From Limnohabitans sp. Bal53 (GTDB taxonomy: Bacteria > Pseudomonadota > Gammaproteobacteria > Burkholderiales > Burkholderiaceae_C), in assembly GCF_003063355.1 (NCBI RefSeq), contig NZ_NESH01000001.1, forward strand, positions 372,001 through 436,000: DNA of 64,000 nt. The letters run 5' to 3'. The notes under the pieces were generated by a model. The model was not told where the DNA came from. It did not search any database and saw only the letters and a program-made list of their open reading frames with translations. The translations under genes were made by a program, and so were the position numbers. Shown piece by piece: positions 43,649 through 51,733 of the stretch (position 1 is the stretch's first letter; each line of letters starts with the position of its first letter).

Positions 43649-43966
43649 TCAAGACTTGAAGTTGACCAAGGCCACGCCCAGCACGATGAACATCAAACCC
43701 GTGATTTGGTACACCGACAAACTTTGTTTGTGTAAAAAGTATGCGATCACCGACACCAGCACAATGCCCAGCCCAGACCAAATGCCATAGGCCACGCCCA
43801 CCGGAATCACTTTGACCGCCACCGATAAAAAATAGAACGCCACCGCATAAGCCACCACCACCAGCACTGAGGGCAAGGGCCGTGTGAAGCTGTCGGTGGA
43901 CTTGAGTGTTGAGGTGGCGATCACTTCAGCGGAGATGGCCAAAGCCAATGCCAAGTAGGGCGTCAT
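43649..43966 (-). CDS. Small multidrug resistance (SMR) family transporter
   Basis: 105 residues, four membrane helices. Glu14 in LAISAEVIATSTLKST is the essential proton/substrate-binding residue of EmrE. AYGIWSGLGIVLVSVIAYF with the GxG of helix 3 and the final helix ITGLMFIVLGVALVN are also conserved. It works as a dual-topology dimer exporting cationic compounds against protons. Sequence features favour the EmrE/Qac side over the guanidinium exporters, but the substrate is open. It converges on the phosphonate operon. Confidence 0.93.
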   Translation of the reverse strand: MTPYLALALAISAEVIATSTLKSTDSFTRPLPSVLVVVAYAVAFYFLSVAVKVIPVGVAYGIWSGLGIVLVSVIAYFLHKQSLSVYQITGLMFIVLGVALVNFKS

Positions 43967-44038
43967 GCGGGTGTCTTTCCTTCATTGGCTGTTAGAGGCC
44001 AATAGCAGTTCATCTTAAATCAGAGGTTTGAAAGCATT

Positions 44039-44893
44039 GTGACGAATTGGGTCTTAGGGGTGGTTTTGTTGGCGGCTCTGATGCACGCCTTTTGGAATTC
44101 ACTGATCAGCCACGCCAGCAATAAATCGCTGTTCACCATGGCCTTGCATGTGTGCAGCGCTGTGCTGGCCGTTCCAATGCTTTGGGTGGTGGGGTGGCCA
44201 TCCGACGCCAGCTACCCTCACCTGTTGGCGTCCATTTTGTTGCATGGCCTGTACATCTATGTGCTGACCAAGGTGTACACCCACAGCGCTTTTGGCTCCG
44301 CCTACATCGTGATGCGCGGCATGGCCCCTTTGTTTGTGATGTTGATCTCTTTGCTGGCTTTAGGCGAGTCGTTTGACACGCGCGCCTTGGCGGGTTTGTT
44401 GTGCCTGAGTTTGGGCATTTTGTTTTTGTTACGCACCTATGCCACCCCACAAGCCCAACTGTTTGCCACGCTCAAAGGCAGTCACCTGCAGTTTGCCCTG
44501 CTCAACGCGGTGGTCATTGCGGCCTACACCGTGGTCGATGGTGCGGGCGCTCGCTTGTCGGGCAACCCCATGGCCTACGTCTTGGCCTCGGCGGTGTTTG
44601 AGCCCATCTTGGTTTACCTGCTGGCCTACCGCCAACAAACCCGAGCGCTTTGGCAATTTTCAAAACACAACGCGGGCTTGATTGTGCTGGGTTCGTCCAT
44701 CTCCATCACCGGTTACTCGATGGTGCTGTGGGCCATGACGGTCTCGCCCATCGCTTTGGTGTCGGCCTTGCGCGAGACTTCTGTGGTGTTTGCCATGCTT
44801 ATCTCCATTTTCTGGTTCAAAGAAGGCCGCTTTGCACCGGCGGCCATATCCTCTTTGCTGGTGCTGGTGGGTGTTTATTTTTTAAAAGCTTGA
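44039..44893 (+). CDS. EamA/DMT-family transporter
   Basis: 284 residues from a GTG start, ten predicted membrane helices in two EamA repeats. The first repeat ends with GLLCLSLGILFLLRTY and the second has SPIALVSALRETSVVFAMLISIFWFKEGRFAPAAISSLLVLVGVYFLKA, the typical terminal hairpin. It is probably an exporter of a metabolite; the substrate is unknown. The HAD phosphatase gene follows after 3 bases. Confidence 0.88.
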   Translation: MTNWVLGVVLLAALMHAFWNSLISHASNKSLFTMALHVCSAVLAVPMLWVVGWPSDASYPHLLASILLHGLYIYVLTKVYTHSAFGSAYIVMRGMAPLFVMLISLLALGESFDTRALAGLLCLSLGILFLLRTYATPQAQLFATLKGSHLQFALLNAVVIAAYTVVDGAGARLSGNPMAYVLASAVFEPILVYLLAYRQQTRALWQFSKHNAGLIVLGSSISITGYSMVLWAMTVSPIALVSALRETSVVFAMLISIFWFKEGRFAPAAISSLLVLVGVYFLKA

Positions 44894-44896
44894 GCC

Positions 44897-45568
44897 ATGA
44901 AAAAAACCATCGCCATTTTTGACCTCGACAAAACCCTGATCCCGTTTGACTGCGACGAGGCTTGGGGCCTTTTCTTGCACGAACGCGGCTTGGCTGGCCC
45001 CGACTTTTTGAGCCGACAGGCCACATTTTTTGCACAGTACGACGCGGGCACGCTCGACATCCACGAATACCAAAGGTTTTCCATCGCCGCCACCATCCAA
45101 GCCGGACCGATAGTGGCCCAGCAGGCTCTAGCGGAATTTGTCGAGCAACGCGTGCGCCCCCGCTTTGAAACTAGCGTGATGCAACTGATCGATTCACACA
45201 GAGAGCAAGGTCACCACCTCTTGGTCATCACCGCCACCAATGTGTTTGTGAGCCGCGCCGTGGTCGATGCGCTGGGAATTGCTGACCTGTTGGCGATTGA
45301 CTTGGCTGTAGATGAGCAGGGCTGGTTCACCGGCCAAATTGAAGGCACGCCCTCTTTCAGAGAAGGCAAGGTCACTCGCTTGCACACCTGGCTGGCCGCC
45401 CAAGGCTGGCAGCGCTCTGATGTGGTGCTCCACTTTTACTCTGACTCGGCCAATGACCTGCCCTTGCTCGCCGTGGCCGACTACCCAGTGGCCACCAATC
45501 CCTCGCCCGATTTGCGCGCGCATGCCCTGCGCCAGGGCTGGCCAGTGTTGGACTTGTTCGCTTCGTAA
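44897..45568 (+). CDS. HAD-IB family phosphatase (SerB-like)
   Basis: 223 residues. Motif I is IAIFDLDKTLIPFDCD with nucleophile Asp9 and acid Asp11. Motif II is LLVITATN, the Lys lies in REGKVTRL and motif III is HFYSDSANDLPLL. A small helical cap lies between motifs I and II. This matches the HAD-IB (TIGR01490-like) phosphatases, some of which act on phosphoserine, histidinol phosphate or lysophospholipid phosphates. The substrate cannot be set. It is co-transcribed with the EamA transporter. Confidence 0.9.
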   Translation: MKKTIAIFDLDKTLIPFDCDEAWGLFLHERGLAGPDFLSRQATFFAQYDAGTLDIHEYQRFSIAATIQAGPIVAQQALAEFVEQRVRPRFETSVMQLIDSHREQGHHLLVITATNVFVSRAVVDALGIADLLAIDLAVDEQGWFTGQIEGTPSFREGKVTRLHTWLAAQGWQRSDVVLHFYSDSANDLPLLAVADYPVATNPSPDLRAHALRQGWPVLDLFAS

Positions 45569-45590
45569 ATGCTCATGCGCGCCGCCCCAT

Positions 45591-46709
45591 CTATCGCCGC
45601 CGGATCTTGGCCAACGCTTCAACAACTTCAAAAACCGCTTGGTTGTTGATGTCTTGGACATGCTGCTTGAATCTGGGCAGATCGCTCAGCACACCATCGA
45701 CTGCGCCCGGGAGTTCACTGACCGCGCCAATCACCTTGCCCAATTGGTTCTCTTCCACCCAAGTCGGGTTGTACCGCTCTTGCGGCATGGTGGCGGCATT
45801 GCGGAAGGTGATGACCGGCAGCCCCATGTGCACGGCCTCGCTCAAACTGCCTGGGCCGGGCTTGCCCACAAAGTAGTCGCTCAGCTGCATCAACTGATCG
45901 ATGTCTTTGGTAAAGCCCAAGACCAGGTGCTGACCTGAAGATGATTGCGCCGCCATTTTTTGCGCCAAGGCGCTGTTGTGCCCCGCTACAAAAATCAGTT
46001 GCTGGTCGGGCAAGGAACTTGCAATTTTGAGCATCTCATTGGAGCCGTGGCCGCCAAACAGCACCAAACCGGTGGGGCGCATGGGGTCTAGGCCCCAATC
46101 TGCGTAACGGCTGACTTTATCTACACATGGCTTGCGGTAAAAACTCGGGCGAAGAATCATCCCGGATGTCTGGATGATGGCTGTGGCGTCATAACCCAAA
46201 CCTGCAGCCTGAGAGGCAGCGAACCCAGTGCCGCAGATGATGTGCTGAGCCTGGTTCGGCTCCATCCAGAAATTGGGGGGGTAATCGGCCATGTCGGTCA
46301 GGACCGTGACATAGGGAACGCCCGGCAACTCGTCGCGCAGCGCCTCGTACATGACCTTGTTGAAATTGGGCACCAGCGAGACCACCAACTGCGGCTGTGT
46401 ATTGCGCCAGAACGATCGCATCTTTTTTTTGAGCTGGGGAAAAGTCAGCCGAATCATGGCTTGGAAAAGCTTGAGCTCGGTGGCCAGGCCCCGCGTCCAG
46501 CCGCGCTTCAGACGCATGTTGTACAGGTCTTCAGGCGCAAAGCCTGTCAATTTTTGGTAATAACGGTCTGAGTCAATGACTTCAAACAAATTCACCAGTG
46601 TCACAGCCCAGTCGGGATGCGTTTGGGCGATGACTTCCTGCAACGCCAGTGCGGCCGAACGGTGGCCGCCTCCAGCATTGAAATAAATGAGCTGAACTTC
46701 GTTTGCCAT
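45591..46709 (-). CDS. MGDG-synthase-like GT28 glycosyltransferase
   Basis: 372 residues from the ATG at 46707-46709; a longer frame upstream adds unrelated residues. The N-terminal motif QLIYFNAGGGHRSAALALQEV and MRLKRGWTRG resemble the acceptor domain of monogalactosyl/monoglucosyl-diacylglycerol synthases. The donor domain has LVLFGGHGSNEML, LGFTKDIDQLMQLSDYFVGKPGPGSLSEAVHMGLPVI, the UDP-sugar-binding loop of GT28 (as in MurG). Glycosylation of diacylglycerol at the inner membrane is the predicted role. A candidate Pho box lies 24 bases before the start, compatible with glycolipid synthesis during phosphate limitation. Confidence 0.8.
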   Translation of the reverse strand: MANEVQLIYFNAGGGHRSAALALQEVIAQTHPDWAVTLVNLFEVIDSDRYYQKLTGFAPEDLYNMRLKRGWTRGLATELKLFQAMIRLTFPQLKKKMRSFWRNTQPQLVVSLVPNFNKVMYEALRDELPGVPYVTVLTDMADYPPNFWMEPNQAQHIICGTGFAASQAAGLGYDATAIIQTSGMILRPSFYRKPCVDKVSRYADWGLDPMRPTGLVLFGGHGSNEMLKIASSLPDQQLIFVAGHNSALAQKMAAQSSSGQHLVLGFTKDIDQLMQLSDYFVGKPGPGSLSEAVHMGLPVITFRNAATMPQERYNPTWVEENQLGKVIGAVSELPGAVDGVLSDLPRFKQHVQDINNQAVFEVVEALAKIRRR

Positions 46710-46733
46710 GGCTGTGCAGCTTGCCGGATGCGA

Positions 46734-46751
46734 ATGACATGGGCGTGACCA
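46734..46751 (-). promoter_or_regulatory. Candidate PhoB box before the GT28 glycosyltransferase
   Basis: On the minus strand TGGTCAC-GCCC-ATGTCAT (plus 46734-46751) matches the Pho-box layout at 10 of 14 positions. It ends 24 bases before the ATG, almost the same distance as at the GT4 gene, and no good -10 is visible. Confidence 0.35.
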
Positions 46752-46876
46752 AGACCCTCTTTGACTCCTGATGGAGGTTGTCATCGTTTTGAATTTTTTT
46801 TGCCATATTGAGTTCACAAAAATTTCATAAATGATGAAATCAATGCATCCATACTCAACGCTTTTTGAGTTTGAAC

Positions 46877-47152
46877 ATGCGCGCCATCAAAAAAGTCCGA
46901 CAGCTTATTGCCCGAGAGCCCTTGAATCCGACGGCTCAGATTTTCGCCAAATTGATTTCTTCCTTGGTTGATGAAGTGGATTTCGCGCTGAAGGATCTGT
47001 ATGAACTCAGCAACTCCGATTTCGAACTGGCCATGGACATCCTGCAAGAGTGGCGGCTCGATCGCTACTACATGGGCAAAGCCAAAACTTTCGATGTGGC
47101 CATGCAAGCCCTGCAGTTGAACCAACCCCAAACGAACAAGCCCAAGGCTTGA
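46877..47152 (+). CDS. Small hypothetical protein, probable partner of the downstream ParA
   Basis: 91 residues from the ATG at 46877 (a TTG four codons earlier is also open). It is soluble, helical and starts basic (RAIKKVRQLIAREP), then turns acidic (LVDEVDFALKDLYELSNSDFELAMDILQEWRLDRYYMGKAK). There is no DNA-binding motif that I recognise and no relation to ParB. It lies 33 bases before a ParA-type ATPase on the same strand, so a functional pairing is plausible. The function is unknown. Confidence 0.65.
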   Translation: MRAIKKVRQLIAREPLNPTAQIFAKLISSLVDEVDFALKDLYELSNSDFELAMDILQEWRLDRYYMGKAKTFDVAMQALQLNQPQTNKPKA

Positions 47153-47185
47153 GGCTTCGTCAATTTTCAAGTCAGGAATGGATTC

Positions 47186-47815
47186 ATGCGAATTGCTTCA
47201 TTTGTGGGACAAAAAGGCGGTGTTGGCAAAAGCACTCTGGCCCGCGTCTTGGCCGTGGCGGCCGCCCGTGCGCAGCACAAGGTGCTGATCGGTGACTTCG
47301 ATTTGGAGCAACTCACCTGTGTGGAGTGGGGTGCCCTGCGGATGCGCAACGGCATCGAGCCGGAAATCGAAGCGCGCGCATTCAAGAGCCTGAAAAAACT
47401 GCGCAAAACAGTCGAAGGCTATGACCTGGTGGTGGTGGACACGCGGGGACTGGCCGATGAGTTGACCGACGATGTCAGCCGCGAAAGTGACGTGGTGTTC
47501 CTGCCCACGGGCACCTCCATGGACGATCTTCGCCCTACTCTGGCTTTGGCACGCAAGCTGGCCAAAACCCGTTCCGTGAGCAACAAGATCGTCATTGTGT
47601 TGTCCAAAACCGGCCGTTCGGAGCGCCTGCTCGAACAAGCTGAGGCCACCATTGCCGAGGCGGGTTTTGACATGCTCAATGCCGTCTGGCCCGAGCGTGA
47701 CGGCTTTCAAGCCGACTTGGATGTGGGCCGGGCTGGCAGCGAGTCGAGCAACCCGCACCTCAAGCAAGCGGCCCAAGATGTAGAGCAGGCCCTGCTGACT
47801 TTGGCGATGGCCTGA
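47186..47815 (+). CDS. Orphan ParA/MinD-type ATPase
   Basis: 209 residues. The deviant Walker A is GQKGGVGKST at 8-17, with signature Lys10 and Lys15. Switch I follows in DFDLEQLTCVEW and Walker B-like VVVDTRGLADE replaces the usual DxPP with DTRG. ParA proteins dimerise on ATP and bind DNA or membranes to position cargo. No parB gene is adjacent and the replication origin is not evident here, so it is probably not the chromosome-segregation ParA. The cargo may be the small upstream protein or an unlinked partner. Confidence 0.85.
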   Translation: MRIASFVGQKGGVGKSTLARVLAVAAARAQHKVLIGDFDLEQLTCVEWGALRMRNGIEPEIEARAFKSLKKLRKTVEGYDLVVVDTRGLADELTDDVSRESDVVFLPTGTSMDDLRPTLALARKLAKTRSVSNKIVIVLSKTGRSERLLEQAEATIAEAGFDMLNAVWPERDGFQADLDVGRAGSESSNPHLKQAAQDVEQALLTLAMA

Positions 47816-47892
47816 TTTTTTCTGCACAGTTGTGCTGCGTCAGCATTCGTGTTGGCTTATATTGGCTCATTTCAAGACCTATGGAATGAACC

Positions 47893-48825
47893 ATGCCCGC
47901 TACGCTTTCTGTTGGCCACGTCCTCATCGCCTTGACCAGTTCACTGGCCCTGAACGCCTGGGCCGTGGAAGTGGTCTTTCAGCCAGTATCACCCAATGTC
48001 TTCGCCTATGTGGGCGACACCGAAGGCCGCACCTATGACAACGAGGCCTTGAATGCCAACTTGGGACTGGTGGTGACGCCTGAGGGCGCATTGTTGATCG
48101 ACAGCGGCGCCAGCCTGGAAGGCGCACAAAAAATTGCCGAAGCCGCGAAAAATGTGACCAACCAACCCATCCGATGGGTCATCAACACAGGTGGACAAGA
48201 CCACCGCTGGATGGGCAACGGCTTCTTCAAGAACCAAGGCGCCGAGATCCTGGCCCATGCCAATGGCCAAGCCGACATGACAGCCCGAGGCCCTGAGCAC
48301 CTGCGCAGCAACGCGCCCGTGCTCAAAGAGAGATTGGCAGGCACCGATGTCGTGCTGCCCACCCGCTGGCTGACCGAGGCCGACACCCCGCTCCAATGGG
48401 GCGGCGTGACGGTGCAGGTGGTGCACCGGGGCGGCGGCCACACGCCTGGCGACAGTATGGTCTGGTTGCCGCAAAGCGGTGTGGTGTTCACCGGCGATGT
48501 GGTCTATGTGGACCGCATTTTGGGCCTGCACCCGGTCAGCAAAACCAAGACCTGGGTTCAGTCATTTGCCGCACTGCAAGCGCTCAAGCCCCAAGTGGTG
48601 GTGCCCGGCCATGGCCGTGTGACCACCTTGGCGCAAGCCCAAAAGGACACCGGGGCCTTGCTCACCGCTTTGAGGGCACACATGGGCAAAGCCGTGGATG
48701 TGGGCACCGACATTGGCGCGGCCGTCAAAAGCTTCGATGCAGCACCTTTTAAGCACCTGCAGCATGTGGATGTCTGGCTGCCCCAGCTGGCCAACCGCAC
48801 TTACCTGGAAATGGAAATGGAGTAA
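47893..48825 (+). CDS. Exported metallo-beta-lactamase-fold protein with an altered metal motif
   Basis: 310 residues with a signal peptide (cleavage after NAWA, about 24). The MBL fold is clear: NLGLVVTPEGALLIDSGAS, then GGGHTPGDSMVWLP (His183), FTGDVVYVDR (Asp202) and VVPGHG (His240). The hallmark HxHxDH is replaced by NTGGQDH (98-104), one residue shorter: the first two His are absent while Asp103 and His104 remain. The Zn1 site is therefore probably lost and a single-metal site kept. It resembles the periplasmic SoxH/quinoprotein-relay hydrolases. A TlpA-like thioredoxin gene follows after 3 bases, suggesting a shared periplasmic redox or cofactor task. Confidence 0.82.
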   Translation: MPATLSVGHVLIALTSSLALNAWAVEVVFQPVSPNVFAYVGDTEGRTYDNEALNANLGLVVTPEGALLIDSGASLEGAQKIAEAAKNVTNQPIRWVINTGGQDHRWMGNGFFKNQGAEILAHANGQADMTARGPEHLRSNAPVLKERLAGTDVVLPTRWLTEADTPLQWGGVTVQVVHRGGGHTPGDSMVWLPQSGVVFTGDVVYVDRILGLHPVSKTKTWVQSFAALQALKPQVVVPGHGRVTTLAQAQKDTGALLTALRAHMGKAVDVGTDIGAAVKSFDAAPFKHLQHVDVWLPQLANRTYLEMEME

Positions 48826-48828
48826 ACC

Positions 48829-49413
48829 GTGGCCCAAGTCCCCAACAAATCCGAAAACGCCATGCGCAAGCAGCACGAGTTGCCCATGTCTTTTGCAACA
48901 CGCAGACAACTGACCCTGGGTTTGGGGCTGGGTGCCTTGTGGCCTTGGGGCAGCGCACAAGCCCAAAGCCCCTCCGAAGCAGCCCTGGAAGCCATGGCAC
49001 CTGCCATGCCGCGAGTGGGCGACGTTTTGAAAGTGCCGTCCATCCGTTTGCTCACGGGCCAAGACTTTCTACACGAACGCCAGCCTTTGCTGCTGTATTG
49101 GTGGTCCAGCACCTGCCCATTTTGTGCCCTGCAAAGCCCCAGCATGCAGGCCTTGTGGCAGTCGCAAAAAAGTCGGGGCCTGCGCATGCTGGCCTTGTCC
49201 ATCGACAAGAAGACCGAAGACGCGCAGGCTTACCTGCAAAAACGGGGTTACACCTTCCCGGCAGCTTGGGCCAGCCCCGAGTGGCGCAAACAATTTCCCA
49301 AGCCCAAAGGCTTGCCCATCACGCTCTTGATGAACAGCCAGCACCAAGTGCTGCTGGCTGAAAAGGGCCAAATGTTCGCCGAGGACGTCGAGGCCATCCC
49401 TCGCTTGCTCTGA
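48829..49413 (+). CDS. Exported TlpA-like thioredoxin-fold protein
   Basis: 194 residues from GTG (an ATG at codon 12 is also possible). A twin-arginine-like leader has TRRQLTLGLGLGALWPWGSAQA (Arg25-Arg26). The thioredoxin fold carries CPFC at 96-99 in YWWSSTCPFC and a cis-Pro region KGLPITLLMN. It is predicted to be a periplasmic reductant or oxidant for proteins such as cytochrome or quinoprotein partners. It is co-transcribed with the MBL-fold gene. Confidence 0.82.
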   Translation: MAQVPNKSENAMRKQHELPMSFATRRQLTLGLGLGALWPWGSAQAQSPSEAALEAMAPAMPRVGDVLKVPSIRLLTGQDFLHERQPLLLYWWSSTCPFCALQSPSMQALWQSQKSRGLRMLALSIDKKTEDAQAYLQKRGYTFPAAWASPEWRKQFPKPKGLPITLLMNSQHQVLLAEKGQMFAEDVEAIPRLL

Positions 49414-49431
49414 ACACTTGGCCCTTTGGCT

Positions 49432-51657
49432 TTACAGCCCGATCACACCACCATCTTTGCGGGTGATCACGATGGTGGCCGAACGTGGGCGGCCTTGTGG
49501 ACCATAACCCGCATTGCCTGGCCACATGCTTTGAGGTGCCGCGCCCGAAGCCAATGGCTTGGACAATTCACCTGGGTGCTGGATGTTGACAAACAAGGTA
49601 CGGCCATCAGCGGTCTCAGTGATGCCCGTGACTTCTGCACCTTGGGGTGCCACCAGGAATCGGCGCAGCTTGGCTTCGCCCAATGCAGCGCCCACAAAAG
49701 TCTCTTGCGTGCCGCTTTGCTCAGTACCACCCACCACCATTTTGTTTTTCACGGTCACTTTGCCGCCGTCGCCCACTTGGCCCGGAATGGCGGCCAGCAT
49801 CATGCAGTTGGTCTCGTCGGTGAAAGCGCCGTCGTCGGTCTGGATCCAGCAAATGCCGGTGGCTTTGCTGAACCACAAGCCGTCTGGCGAAGAAAACGAA
49901 TTCTTGGCGGTCAGGCCCGACAGGTTGGCATCGCCCGAGTCTTCTTCAGCGCCGAACAAGAAAATGTCCCACGCAAAGGTCTTGGCCGCGGCTTGGCTGC
50001 CGGCTTCCTTGAAGCGGATGATGTGGCCGTTGGGGTTGCCTGCGCCTTTTTTGCCGTCCATGTCCGTGTAAGCACGGGGGTTGGCCGGATCGACTTTGGC
50101 AGGTGTGCGATTGGATGCGCTGTTGTTGGTCAACGCGAAGTAAATTTCACCGTTGCGGTGGTTGACAGCACCCCACTCTGGACGGTCCATCTTGGTCGCA
50201 CCCACGGCGTCTGCTGCAAAGCGGGCATTGACATACACATCGCCCTGGTTGGCGAACTTGTAGGCGCTGTTATTGGCGATGCGCGGATCAGCGATCGTCA
50301 GCTCCAGCCACTCACCTTGGCCCGTGGCGTTGAAGCGTGCTGCGTACAGCTTGCCCTCACTCAGGTACTTGTCACCGGCCACCAATCCACCACCCACGTC
50401 GCGGGGGTCCCACACCGCTGTGCTCACGAACTTGTAGATGTATTCGTTGCGCGAGTCGCAGCCCATGTAAAACGCCAAAGGCTCGCCTGCCTTGGGCACA
50501 CCACAAACGGCCGCTTCGTGCGCAAAGCGGCCCATGGCCACGCGCTTGGCGGGTGTGGAGTTGGGTGACAAGGGATCGATTTCGACGTTGAAGCCAAAAG
50601 TGTTGGCTTCGTTGCGGAAGTCTTTTTCTGCGTTGGCGCCAGTGGCCGCCAAGTTCCAACGGGCAAAACGGTCGTCAGTGGCCGATACGGTGTGCCAGCC
50701 TTGGCTGGCAGCTTTCTTGACACCCGCTGCGGGTGCGGCAGAAGCGACGCCGTAGCGCTTGCGCGAAGCCACCTCTTTGGCAGGGAGTGCAGCGCCATTG
50801 GCCGTGGCTTGAAAATAGTAAGCCCAGTTTTCTTCACAGCCCAAATAAGTGCCCCAAGGTGTTTTGCCATGGCCGCAGTTGTTCAGCGTGCCACGCGCCA
50901 TGGCGCCTGCAGTGTCCCAGCGGGTGACCATGAAGCTGCGGATCACATTGATGTCGGCGCGGGGGCCGCTGATGCGCACGGGGGTTTGTGCAGTGATGCG
51001 GCGGTTCAGCGGCGAGTCTTGCTTGATGCGCCAGCCTTGGGGCGTCTTGACAATCTCGACCACTGACACACCGTGGTGGTTGATTTCTTTGAGCACTTCC
51101 AACTCAGGGCGAGTACCCAAGTCCCAGTTGCCGAATTGAGAAAACTTTTTGCCAGCCTTGCCGTTGGACGTTTGACCGTTGGGGTGCATGAAATGGGCGT
51201 CGGCCGAGCTTTCGTGGTTCACACACAGCACAGCGCGACTGGTTTCTTTTTCGGAATAACGGCCGTTGGCGTCGATGTAATAGATGTCCATGCCGTCGTG
51301 GTGATCGCCCACGCGGCGCGACCAGTCGTCGGCTTCCGTGCCCTTGTTCGAATAAGCGGCCAAGGCCGAGTCCAGCGCGTCGCCTGTAGCGTGCAAAACA
51401 CTGTATTGGTAGCCGGGTGGCAGCATCACGTTGTCGAGCAAGCTCTTTTCAACAGAGGGAAAGCCCAGCGCCTTGGGCGCAGCGGCCATGCCCGAAGTCA
51501 AAGTGGCGCAACCGGGCAGCATGGCCAGGCCAGCCAAGCCCAAGCCACCGCGAAACAAACCGCGGCGCATGGGGTTTTGCAGGGATTGGCTCAGGACATC
51601 CTGGAAATGGGGGTTGTTTGAGGTGTTGTGAATGGGGTCGTGGTCGTTGTGTGACAT
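49432..51657 (-). CDS. phoX: PhoX-family alkaline phosphatase (downstream copy)
   Basis: 741 residues from the ATG at 51655-51657; an upstream in-frame start adds 16 unlikely residues. The twin-arginine region is Arg31-Arg32 in MRRGLFRGGLGLAG, ending in LPGC with Cys50, a lipobox. The PhoX (DUF839) body includes HDGMDIYYID, VNHESSADAHFMHP, GTLNNCGHGKTPWGTYLGCEENWAYYF, GRFAHEAAV and SPDGLWFSKATGICWIQTDDG. PhoX enzymes are calcium/iron-dependent phosphomonoesterases exported folded by Tat, releasing phosphate from organic esters. Two copies stand in tandem; this one is downstream, after a small hairpin. Confidence 0.9.
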   Translation of the reverse strand: MSHNDHDPIHNTSNNPHFQDVLSQSLQNPMRRGLFRGGLGLAGLAMLPGCATLTSGMAAAPKALGFPSVEKSLLDNVMLPPGYQYSVLHATGDALDSALAAYSNKGTEADDWSRRVGDHHDGMDIYYIDANGRYSEKETSRAVLCVNHESSADAHFMHPNGQTSNGKAGKKFSQFGNWDLGTRPELEVLKEINHHGVSVVEIVKTPQGWRIKQDSPLNRRITAQTPVRISGPRADINVIRSFMVTRWDTAGAMARGTLNNCGHGKTPWGTYLGCEENWAYYFQATANGAALPAKEVASRKRYGVASAAPAAGVKKAASQGWHTVSATDDRFARWNLAATGANAEKDFRNEANTFGFNVEIDPLSPNSTPAKRVAMGRFAHEAAVCGVPKAGEPLAFYMGCDSRNEYIYKFVSTAVWDPRDVGGGLVAGDKYLSEGKLYAARFNATGQGEWLELTIADPRIANNSAYKFANQGDVYVNARFAADAVGATKMDRPEWGAVNHRNGEIYFALTNNSASNRTPAKVDPANPRAYTDMDGKKGAGNPNGHIIRFKEAGSQAAAKTFAWDIFLFGAEEDSGDANLSGLTAKNSFSSPDGLWFSKATGICWIQTDDGAFTDETNCMMLAAIPGQVGDGGKVTVKNKMVVGGTEQSGTQETFVGAALGEAKLRRFLVAPQGAEVTGITETADGRTLFVNIQHPGELSKPLASGAAPQSMWPGNAGYGPQGRPRSATIVITRKDGGVIGL

Positions 51658-51686
51658 GTCGTATTTAAAGGGTAATTTCAATGAGA

Positions 51687-51706
51687 AGTGCCCCTTGCGG
51701 GGCACT
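51687..51706 (-). other. Hairpin between the two phoX genes
   Basis: AGTGCCCC (51687-51694) and GGGGCACT (51699-51706) form an 8-bp stem with a 4-base loop and no T-run in the direction of transcription. A processing, stability or partial-attenuation element is likely, lowering expression of the second copy. Confidence 0.5.
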
Positions 51707-51733
51707 CAAGGTTTTAGCGATGCTCAGTGGGGA

